A stretch of DNA of 15,607 bases from Porodaedalea pini (Eukaryota > Basidiomycota > Agaricomycetes > Hymenochaetales > Hymenochaetaceae), in assembly GCA_002794775.1 (NCBI GenBank), contig NBAY01000188.1:1-15607 (forward strand). Direction: 5' to 3'. Of the stretch, positions 6,678 to 14,124 are shown piece after piece. The notes beneath the pieces were generated by a model. The model saw only the letters and a program-made list of their open reading frames with translations. It was not told the origin of the DNA and did no database searches. Each line of letters opens with the position of its first letter. The stretch's first letter is position 1. The position numbers and the translations under genes are program-made.

Positions 6678-9600
6678 TTACCCCCCCTTCAAGGTTGGGC
6701 GTCCCGACCAACCATGATCGTGGTCGTCAGGCTCGGTGTCGACGAAGAGCGGACGGAGTCGTTGACGAGGGATGTCGAGTTTTCGAGGTGCACCGGGATG
6801 TTTGAGGTAGAACTCAGCGATCGCCTCCTTCGCGTTCTCGCCGAAGTCCGTCTCCGGCTGCCAAGTAGGTTCATTGTAGCCGACCCACTTGACAAGGTAC
6901 TGTAGTTTCCCTTGGTGCAGACGCGAGTCTAGAACCTCCTCAATCTCGTACTCCTCCTCGTTGTTGATGATGTCAGGTGGCGGCGGTGCTGGTTGTCTTT
7001 GGCTCTTGAAGGACGGTTCGACGGCGGGCTTTAGCAGTGCTTTGTTGAAGACCGGGTGGACCCTTTTCCATCGCTTTGGGAGCTTGAGCTTGTATGCGCT
7101 TGCTCCCACCTTGTCGACGATTTCGAAGGGGCCATACCATTTGTCAGCGAGTTTCTTTGTCGGCGAGTCTGTGCTGATGTTTCGCCCGTCAAGGAAAACC
7201 TTGTCCCCAGCCTTGTACTCAACCGAAATCCCTGCTGTCCGGTCGTGATAGCGTTTCATGTCGTCCGCCACTTTGACCAAGTTGTCCTTCGCAACCTGAT
7301 GAGTCTCCTTTATGTGCTTCGCGAATTCTTCCGCCGACATGTTGGCAGACGAGGTTCGTGTCGTGTCAAAGCTTAAGGGGTGACGTCCTGCGTTCGCGTA
7401 GAAAGGAGACATCTTCGTCGCCGAATGCTCGCGGTTATTATACGCGAACTCCGCGAGGGGGAGCCAGTCCTTCCAGTCCAATTGTCGATGGTTTACGAAG
7501 AGCCTAAGATATTGTTCGAGCTCTTGGTTAACGCGTTCCGTCTGACCATCTGTCTGTGGGTGATACGCCGTTGACGGGTTGCCTTCGATGTGTAGGAGTT
7601 TGTACAGCTCCTTCATCATCGATGCGTCAAACTGCGTGCCTCGGTCATGGATGATCTTCTTCGGCAAGCCGTGGAGGCAGAAGACATGGTCGCGGTACAG
7701 TTGAGCCATGCCTTCTGCCGACAACTTTGTCGTCGTCGGGATCGCGTGCATCTGTTTCGAGAACCTGTCGACGAAAACGCAGATTGCGTTGTGTCCCTTG
7801 GAGTCCGGGAGTTCTCCGATGAGGTCGACCGTGACAATTTCCCATGGGCCTTCCGGGACCGTGTTCGGGTGAAGTGGCCTCGACCTCGATGCCCTCAGAG
7901 CCTTTGTTCGCTGGCAGCGATCACACCCTCGGACATACGCTCTGACGTCGGAGAACATCGATGTCCACCAGAAGTCTTGTCGGATGAGTTCCACCGTTTT
8001 TGACGCTCCTGGGTGTCCAGCCAGTACCGAGTCGTGACATTCCTGTAATACGGCCTCCTTCATTGACGATGGCACGTATACCTTGTCTTTCATGCGCCAC
8101 AATCCGTCAACCTCTGTCATTCCCGTCGGCCTCTCCGACTCGTCCTGCGCCCTCTGCGCTTCACCCACTCGTTCTACCACCTCGTCGCGCGATGTCCGCA
8201 CCACTCCACGGTTCAACCACTTATCCTTGATGAACACGACCCCATCGTTGTCATCCTTGCCCTGATCATAGCCCGCCATACGCGATAGCAGGTCGGCCTT
8301 GCCCATCGTCTTGCCTGACTTGTGTTCGAGGTGGAAGTCGAATTCTTCAAGTTCGGTCCGCCAGCGAGCTTGGCGATAGCTCAGCTTCTGCGCCGACCTG
8401 AAGTAGGTGAGGTTGGCGTGGTCGGACCAGATTTCAATCTTGTGGCGAGCGCCAAGGAGGTATTGCCGCCACTCCTTGAGCGCCGAAACGATCGCGAGCA
8501 TCTCCTTGTCATAGATCTCGTAGTTTCGTTCCGCTGGTTCAAGTGCCTCTGACCTGTAGGCGATCACCCTCCACTTCCCTTCCTGCTTCTGCAACAACAC
8601 ACCACCAAGCGCAAAGTTTGACGAGTCCGCTTCTACGCGGAAAGGGCCCTCGTCATTGGCGATGGCTAGGACTGGAGGTGAGCAGAGACGTCGTCTCAGC
8701 TCCTCGAACGCTTCCTGCTGTTCGGTCTCCCATACCCAGTCCTTCTTGCCCGTTAACAACGTCAACGGTCGGACCACCTTGCTGTAGTCCTTAATAAACC
8801 GTCTTAGCCAGTTTCCCATACCGAGGAACTGTTGCAGCTCCTTGAGATTCCGTGGGACTGGCCAGTTCGCAATCGCCTCCGTCTTTGCCGGGTCAGCCCT
8901 GATCTCACCATTGCCGATGATGTGGCCGAGGTATTTGACGACTTTGGCGTCAAACTCGCACTTCTCCGGCTTCAGGTACAGGCCATTTTCTCGGAGGATC
9001 TGGAGTACGCGCCTCGACGTGTCGATATGCTCCTCAATGGTTTCCGAGAGGATTAGGATGTCGTCGAGGTATACGATGATCAAGTTCACGTAGATTAGGT
9101 CCTTAAAGATGTGGTTGACAAAGGCCTGGAACGTGGCCGGCGCGTTGCAAAGGCCAAAAAACATGACCGTTGGTTCGAAGAGGCCCATGTTCGTGCGAAA
9201 AGCTGCCTTCCATTCGTCACCCTCGCAGATCAGGATATTGTAGTACCCCCAGCGAAGGTCAAGCTTAGTGATGTACTTCGCTTTCTTGACCTTGTCGACG
9301 AGTTCATCAATGAGAGGGAGGGGATACTTGTTCTTGATCGTACCGTCATTGAGCTTACGGTAATCCTGGATCGGGCGTAGCGATTTGTCGGCCTTCTTTA
9401 TGAAGAAGAAGGGCGACGCCATGGGCGATATCGACCGTCGAATGCGACCCGACTTCAAATTTTCATCAAGGAAGTCCTTGAGTGACTGCTGCTCAGTTGG
9501 CGTGAGCGGGTAGATCTTACAGTTGCTCGGTTTGAAGTCGGGCTTCAAGTTGATGACATGGTCCCAGGGTCGGTGTTCCGGCAGCTTCTCAAAACCTTTT

Positions 9601-10172
9601 TTGCTGAAAACGTCGGCGTAGTCGTTGAGGTATGCGGGCCAGGACACCTTGTCCATTCGCATCTCACTCACCCTCCTCATCTGCTCCACCACCTTCTTCA
9701 CCTTGCCTAGGTCCTCCACCGGCTCTCTCTCGATCGCACATTCTTCTGGACAGCGGGTGAATTCGATCGAACCCGTTTTCCAGTCGACCTCCGGATTGTG
9801 ACGTCGAAGCCAGTCGTATCCTAGGAAGATGTTTGACGACGCTAGGGATGTTACCGCGAGGACGATCCTCTCCTGGTGACGGCCGATCATGAGCTCGACG
9901 TCAACGTACTCCTCGATCAATCCGGCCTCATTGTGCGTGCCATCGGCGTTGAGCACCGCGAGGGGTCGAATGTAGCGTTTCGTTTCCAACCCGTACCTCT
10001 CGACGAACCTGACGTCAATGCAGGATCCCGTGCATCCCGAATCCACAAGGGCATGCGCATCTACCTCTCTCGCCTCACCCGCTATTTCATGCTCAACGGT
10101 CAGGAGAAGGTCCAGCTGGCGTCTGCCAGTTCCTCTCATGAACAGTTGCTCGTACTCTTCATCTTTGTTCAC
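6678..10172 (-). CDS. pol: Element B pol: protease, RT, RNase H, integrase, chromodomain
   Basis: This open frame of 1164 codons is counted from a GTG. The first ATG is codon 12, and the frame is open back to 10283. Domains in order are: aspartic protease DSGCTG (44-49); reverse transcriptase with LDLRWGY (D305) and YLDD (368-371); RNase H with D516, E557, D584 and D627; integrase zinc domain H713, H720, C750, C753; integrase core D783, D843, E879 (exact D,D35E); GPY/F motif (KWYGPF, 1012-1016); Pro-rich linker; and chromodomain (about 1075-1125, EIEEVLD, LVKWVGY, TWQPE). The chromodomain would tether integration to methylated chromatin. The TAA stop abuts the 3' LTR. An odd Cys in LICEGDE, where A has Arg, fits a CGC-to-TGC change. 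Expression probably depends on a -1 shift from gag. Confidence 0.94.
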   Translation of the reverse strand: MNKDEEYEQLFMRGTGRRQLDLLLTVEHEIAGEAREVDAHALVDSGCTGSCIDVRFVERYGLETKRYIRPLAVLNADGTHNEAGLIEEYVDVELMIGRHQERIVLAVTSLASSNIFLGYDWLRRHNPEVDWKTGSIEFTRCPEECAIEREPVEDLGKVKKVVEQMRRVSEMRMDKVSWPAYLNDYADVFSKKGFEKLPEHRPWDHVINLKPDFKPSNCKIYPLTPTEQQSLKDFLDENLKSGRIRRSISPMASPFFFIKKADKSLRPIQDYRKLNDGTIKNKYPLPLIDELVDKVKKAKYITKLDLRWGYYNILICEGDEWKAAFRTNMGLFEPTVMFFGLCNAPATFQAFVNHIFKDLIYVNLIIVYLDDILILSETIEEHIDTSRRVLQILRENGLYLKPEKCEFDAKVVKYLGHIIGNGEIRADPAKTEAIANWPVPRNLKELQQFLGMGNWLRRFIKDYSKVVRPLTLLTGKKDWVWETEQQEAFEELRRRLCSPPVLAIANDEGPFRVEADSSNFALGGVLLQKQEGKWRVIAYRSEALEPAERNYEIYDKEMLAIVSALKEWRQYLLGARHKIEIWSDHANLTYFRSAQKLSYRQARWRTELEEFDFHLEHKSGKTMGKADLLSRMAGYDQGKDDNDGVVFIKDKWLNRGVVRTSRDEVVERVGEAQRAQDESERPTGMTEVDGLWRMKDKVYVPSSMKEAVLQECHDSVLAGHPGASKTVELIRQDFWWTSMFSDVRAYVRGCDRCQRTKALRASRSRPLHPNTVPEGPWEIVTVDLIGELPDSKGHNAICVFVDRFSKQMHAIPTTTKLSAEGMAQLYRDHVFCLHGLPKKIIHDRGTQFDASMMKELYKLLHIEGNPSTAYHPQTDGQTERVNQELEQYLRLFVNHRQLDWKDWLPLAEFAYNNREHSATKMSPFYANAGRHPLSFDTTRTSSANMSAEEFAKHIKETHQVAKDNLVKVADDMKRYHDRTAGISVEYKAGDKVFLDGRNISTDSPTKKLADKWYGPFEIVDKVGASAYKLKLPKRWKRVHPVFNKALLKPAVEPSFKSQRQPAPPPPDIINNEEEYEIEEVLDSRLHQGKLQYLVKWVGYNEPTWQPETDFGENAKEAIAEFYLKHPGAPRKLDIPRQRLRPLFVDTEPDDHDHGWSGRPTLKGG
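6681..6690 (-). promoter_or_regulatory. Element B polypurine tract
   Basis: The minus strand reads GAAGGGGGGG, then the pol stop TAA, then the LTR. This is the expected plus-strand primer site of an LTR retrotransposon, and it doubles as the last codons of pol. C and D have GAGGGGGGGG at the same place. Confidence 0.85.
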
Positions 10173-10303
10173 ACCGGTGGGGACTTCGTAATCGGGAAAA
10201 CCATCGACGTCGTTTGCATCTATGTATTGTATAGACGGTTGGTTATATTTTAGCGAATCCGGATTCGAAGTCCCTTGTTCTTCTCAGTCAGTCGCCCCGA
10301 TGG

Positions 10304-11371
10304 CTACGCCTGACCACTCGCAAAACCCCGCGAGTCGACGACCTCTTCGTCATTGTCTTCTTCCTCCACATAGTCCTCCACCGTCGACCTTCGAGTGTCC
10401 ACGACTTCCTCGAATGCCGACTCCTTCATCGCGCCGAGCTCGTCAGCGATGAGGCGGTGCTCGCCCGGTGCCATCAGTTCCAACATACGCTGGATGATCG
10501 GCTTCGCCTGCGGACATTTGTCCTTAAAGTGCCCCAGTCCGCCGCAAATCCAGCACGCGCGCTTTCGTTGCGCCTCATTCATCGAGACGTCCATCGGTTG
10601 GCTGGCACCTCCGAAAGTGATGCCCGTCGCGTCACGCTTATCTGCGTGCGGGGCTGCTACCTGTCGGCGTGCAGGAGGCCCTTGTTGGGGCGTCGGATGG
10701 GGCGTGAACGGCAATGTACGACCTCGTTGGATGGCGCGAATCTGCTGTTCGCCCCGATCGATCTCAATGGCCTTCTTTTTCCATGCCTCATACGTTGTTG
10801 GCACGGGCGTCGACCTCAACATGCCGCGGACCACCTCAATGTTCATCGCGCGTTGCAAGCGGTCACAAATGACGCCTTCGTCCTTCAGCTCCGCCGCCTT
10901 GATGATCACGTCGAGGTCCTGGAAGAACTGGTCGGCGGAGAGGTCCTTCTGGATCTTGTCTCGGAACTTCTTCAGTGCCTTCTCCTTCCTGTTCGGATCA
11001 TCGAAGGAGGCATCCAGTCGTTCCTGGAACTTGGCCCAGTCGTCCGTAAAGCTCACGACGCCATTCGTTGTGAATTCCTGGACGTAGTTTTGCGCCCACG
11101 TCGACGCGTTGCCACCCTTGAGGTAAGAGAGGGCGACATAGATCTTGCTCGATGACGAGGGATACCTCGTGGGGTTCGCCGAGACAAAGAGTAGGACTTC
11201 GCACTTGAAGTCGAGGTAGTCATCGCCGCCAGCGAATTCGCGTGGCCGGGCGACGTCAATCGAGGGAGCTGGAGCTTGGGCTGCAGGGGCGTTCGTTGCT
11301 GCTCGGGTGAAGGTGGCAGCTACGATCGCTGCGATCTCTTGTTGCTGCCTTTGAGTGAAACCTTCAGCCAT
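10304..11371 (-). CDS. gag: Element B gag: capsid/nucleocapsid polyprotein
   Basis: The gag protein has 355 residues and starts at an ATG (MAEGF). An Ala-rich N-terminus with a Gln-rich patch is followed by a Ty3-type capsid region (about 38-215) containing TWAQNY and SADQFF, which match TADQFF and WAQNF of element A. A single CCHC knuckle, CWIC-x4-H-x4-C, has ligands C273, C276, H281 and C286. The tail is acidic. The TAG stop is at 10306-10304. A GGGTTTT heptamer at 10328-10322, in the phase needed for -1 slippage, lies six codons before the stop. The frame is intact. Confidence 0.92.
   Translation of the reverse strand: MAEGFTQRQQQEIAAIVAATFTRAATNAPAAQAPAPSIDVARPREFAGGDDYLDFKCEVLLFVSANPTRYPSSSSKIYVALSYLKGGNASTWAQNYVQEFTTNGVVSFTDDWAKFQERLDASFDDPNRKEKALKKFRDKIQKDLSADQFFQDLDVIIKAAELKDEGVICDRLQRAMNIEVVRGMLRSTPVPTTYEAWKKKAIEIDRGEQQIRAIQRGRTLPFTPHPTPQQGPPARRQVAAPHADKRDATGITFGGASQPMDVSMNEAQRKRACWICGGLGHFKDKCPQAKPIIQRMLELMAPGEHRLIADELGAMKESAFEEVVDTRRSTVEDYVEEEDNDEEVVDSRGFASGQA
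10322..10328 (-). promoter_or_regulatory. Candidate -1 frameshift heptamer at the gag end
   Basis: The minus strand reads G GGT TTT in the gag frame, which fits the X XXY YYZ rule. Slippage enters the pol frame but meets a TGA at 10286-10284. At the matching place element A has G GAT TTT, which is not a canonical heptamer. Confidence 0.4.
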
Positions 11372-12146
11372 CGCTGGTACGGGCGTATGTGTCAGGCGCT
11401 CAGGGGGTGTCGGCGGTGACGAGTCTCTACGGGGTGTACGATAGCCTCCTGGTTCGCTTGGGAGGACGACCGACGATGTCGAGACTGTTGGTGATGATGG
11501 TGCACGGGGAGGTCGAGGCGCCCAACGAGTTCGCTCGCCGGAAGACGGGTCAGTCGAGTACCAGGCGTGCCTAGTGTCGCTCCACCAGAGATTATGGGTG
11601 ACGTGGTTTCTGTCGTCCGCTACGTACGATTGGCATTCCGCGTCGTAGTGTGAAGAAGAGGGGAAAGCCCGCTGTTGTTCCTCAGTGAGATCTATCTTGA
11701 CTACGTCGGGGGGGGAACAGGTAGGGGCTGGTTGTCCGGATGTATGTTACGCTGACGAAGGACAGGTTCGTCGGCGAGTTTGATGACCAAACGGAAGGAG
11801 GCGACCGAGATCACAATTGACAACGACGTCGATGACTGTACACGGTGTGTTACCCACGTCCAGGTCAGATGGTTCCTCCACCAAAGAGAAAGACGGAGGG
11901 CCAGGGTGGGAGAGGGTTTCCCGATTAGGACGTCAGGTCCTTCAAGGTCGAGTAGGCGCCCGAATGCGGTAAGAGTCGGGGAAAGTCGGATTACTTAATA
12001 CACAAACGTTCGAAAACGCCCGGGCAGGGTTGAGGGTTGTCGTTCAGGGGGTTTACACGTCAAGTCCGTCGAGGGGAGCGCTCCTCTAGACCGAGTGAAG
12101 GCGAGTCGGCAGCGACGACGTACGCTGGGGATGAGCCTGGGTGGCG
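11372..12146 (-). other. Element B untranslated leader
   Basis: About 775 bases lie between the primer-binding site and the gag ATG on the minus strand. Several frames under 80 codons exist on both strands. None resembles a known protein, so none is called. No LTR-like ends, tRNA or clear repeat were seen. Its length is close to that of the element A leader. Confidence 0.6.
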
Positions 12147-12157
12147 GTTCTGCTTTT
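12147..12157 (-). promoter_or_regulatory. Element B primer-binding site, self-priming type
   Basis: The plus strand reads GTTCTGCTTTT, one base from the LTR. It is the reverse complement of 12354-12364 in the same LTR (and 6460-6470 in the other), which starts 33 bp downstream of the TATA box. The RNA 5' end can therefore pair with the PBS over 11 bases, as in Tf1. No tRNA-type PBS is present. Confidence 0.82.
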
Positions 12158-12158
12158 A

Positions 12159-12571
12159 TGTTAGGTGGGAGTCCGGGAGACGACTCGGACTGGGCAGGCC
12201 TCGGCTGACTGTTGTCTGGGACGTGCTATACTCGAGCATAGACTCGGGACACGCTTACTCAAGCTAGGTCGTCGCGGAGGTAAGAGGATTAATACAAGTC
12301 TAAACTAATACAAGGGGGACGAGTCTCACCTAGGTCGTCGCGGAGGTAAGAGGAAAAGCAGAACAAGGAGTTCATGCGATTCCTGAGACCTTATATAGCA
12401 ACGACCGTGAGACTATATTACCTAACATTACATAACGAGTGGGAATGGAACAAATGAAGGCAGTGTGGGAATGATTGTGTAAGATGGGTAAATATAATGA
12501 AAAGGACGGATATAATAAAGGAAATGGTAAAAGGGAAAATAAAGGAAAAGGTGAAAGTTCAGGTTCTAACA
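12159..12571 (-). repeat. Element B 5' LTR (413 bp)
   Basis: The LTR is bounded by TGTTAG (12159-12164) and CTAACA (12566-12571). Its TATA box is at 12391-12397 on the minus strand, and the predicted RNA start and self-primer are at 12364-12354. It is the same length as the 3' LTR, with 14 transitions between them. Its right end joins integrase sequence of fragment C in mid-codon, with no matching sequence on the far side of B. Confidence 0.94.
12354..12364 (-). promoter_or_regulatory. Element B predicted RNA 5' end / self-primer
   Basis: The minus strand reads GTTCTGCTTTT, 33 bp after the start of TATATAA. It is complementary to the primer-binding site at 12147-12157. The C LTR keeps the same 11-mer at 13896-13906, also 33 bp after its TATA box. 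Confidence 0.68.
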
Positions 12572-13677
12572 TCTGCGTCTTCATTGATAGGTTCTCGAAA
12601 CAGATGCACGTGATCCCGACGATGACGAAGTTGTCAGCGGAAGGCATGGCTCAGCTGTACCATGACCACATCTTCCGTCTCCACGGCTTGCCGAAGAAGA
12701 TCATCCATGACCGAGGCACGCAGTTCGACGCTTCGATGATGAAGGAACTGTACAAACTCCTACACATTGAAGGCAACCCATCAACGGTGTATCACCCACA
12801 AACAGATGGTCAAATGGAACGCGTTAACCAGGAGCTCGAACAGTACCTTCGACTCTTCATTAACCACCGCCAATCGGATTGGAAGGACTGGCTCCCCCTC
12901 GCGGAGTTTGCATACAACAACCGCGAACACTCGGCGACAAAAATGTCCCCCTTCTATGCAAACACAGGATGTCACCCCTTGAGCTTTGACACAACACGAA
13001 CCTCGTCTGCTAATATGTCAGCGGAAGAATTCGCGAAGCACATCAAGGAGACTCATCGCGTTGCGAAGGATAACTTGGTCAAGGCGGCGGACAACATGAA
13101 GCGCTACCATGACAGGACAGCAGGGACTTTGGTGGAGTACAAGGCTGGAGACAAGGTTTTCCTCGACAGGCGAAACATCAGCACAGATTCGCCGATGAAG
13201 AAACTCACTGAGAAGTGGTATGGTCCCTTTGAGATCGTCGACAAGGTAGGAGCTAGCGCGTACAAGCTCAAGCTCCCCAAGCGATGGAAGAAGGTCCACC
13301 CAGTCTTCAATGAGGCCCTGCTAAAGCCTGCCGTCAAACCATCCTTCAAAAGCCAAAGACAACCACCACCACCGCCGCCTGACATCGTCGACAACAAGGA
13401 GGAGTACAAGATCGAGGAAGTTCTAGACTCGTGTCTGCACCGAGGGAAGCTACAGTACCTCGTCAAGTGGGTTGGCTACAACGAACCAACTTGGCAGCCC
13501 GAGATGGACTTTGGCGAGAACGCAAAGGAGGCGATCGCTGAATTCTATCAAAAACACCCCGGCACCCCTCAAAAACTCAACATTCCTCGCCAATGACTCC
13601 GCCCATGCTTCATCAACACCGAACCAGATGACCTCGATCTTGGTTGGTCGGAACACCCAACCTTGAGGGGGGGGTAA
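12572..13677 (+). pseudogene. pol: Fragment C: pol 3' part (integrase core to chromodomain)
   Basis: This is a truncated pol on the plus strand, closely similar to residues 797-1164 of element B pol. It starts in mid-codon at the LTR junction, so the zinc domain and first catalytic Asp of integrase are missing. The second Asp (12709-12711) and the Glu (12817-12819) are present, as are the GPY/F motif and chromodomain (about 13400-13550). A TGA at 13594-13596 stands where B has CGA, 27 codons before the normal TAA (13675-13677). The polypurine tract is at 13665-13674. The open frame also runs upstream into the antisense B LTR, to an ATG at 12484, giving a chance 370-residue chimeric frame. Confidence 0.92.
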
Positions 13678-14124
13678 TGTTAGGACTTGAACCTTCATCT
13701 TTTATTTTATTTTACCTTTACCATTTCTTTTCTTTTAACCACTCCTTTTCATTATATTTAATTGTCTTTTCAATCATTTCCCACACTCCCTCCACATGAC
13801 CTTCATTTGTTCCATTCCGTTCATTTATGTAACATTAGATAATATAGTCTCACGGTTGTCACTATATAAGGTCTCAGGAATCGCATGAACTCCTTGTTCT
13901 GCTTTTCCTCTTACCTCCACAACGACATAGGTGAGACTTGTCCCCCTTGTATTAGTTTAGTCTTGTATTAATCTTCTTACCTCCGCGACGACCTAGTCTG
14001 AGTAAACCCGCCGCCCGAACTTCGCATTCAAGATACGGCCTGTCCCAGACAACGTCAGCGTCTCCGTCAGGTGCTGCACATTGAGGTTGCCTAGTCTGAG
14101 TTTCACCCAGACTTCCGCCTAACA
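13678..14124 (+). repeat. LTR of fragment C (447 bp)
   Basis: The LTR starts with TGTTAG directly after the pol stop and ends with CTAACA at 14119-14124. The U3 and R parts match the B LTR, with TATATAA at 13863-13869 and the self-primer 11-mer at 13896-13906. The U5 part, from about 14005, is diverged and has about 34 extra bases, so C represents a subfamily. Its right end joins pol sequence of fragment D in mid-gene. Confidence 0.92.

Larger units (their letters stand above)
6265..12571 (-). mobile_element. Element B: full-length chromodomain-bearing Ty3/Gypsy retrotransposon
   Basis: The element has two 413-bp LTRs, a primer-binding site, a leader, gag, pol with a C-terminal chromodomain, and a polypurine tract, all on the minus strand (6307 bp). 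Gag and pol are long open frames with all catalytic motifs, so this is the youngest-looking copy in the window. Two points argue against simple activity. The pol frame has a TGA just downstream of gag, and the LTRs have diverged by 14 transitions. The outer flanks do not form a target-site duplication: GATGA on the left, and TCTGC, part of C integrase, on the right. Confidence 0.94.

Noticed and set aside
10281..10330. An intron joining gag and pol in element B
   Set aside because: A GTAGCC donor-like site and an AG exist, but the span would be under 30 bases. No other convincing donor/acceptor pair with a branch site was found. It remains an alternative to frameshifting.
10395..11155. Two plus-strand frames of about 230 codons opposite element B gag
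   Set aside because: They overlap each other and gag, have no recognisable motif, and gag on the other strand has a full set of family features.
12147..12158. A tRNA-primed PBS for element B
   Set aside because: The bases next to the LTR do not begin with TGG or resemble the 3' end of a tRNA complement. The perfect 11-base match to the LTR R region explains the site better.
12475..12571. A genuine host exon fused to the integrase fragment
   Set aside because: The sequence is fully explained as the antisense strand of the B 5' LTR, and the same frame occurs in the other LTR near 6581.
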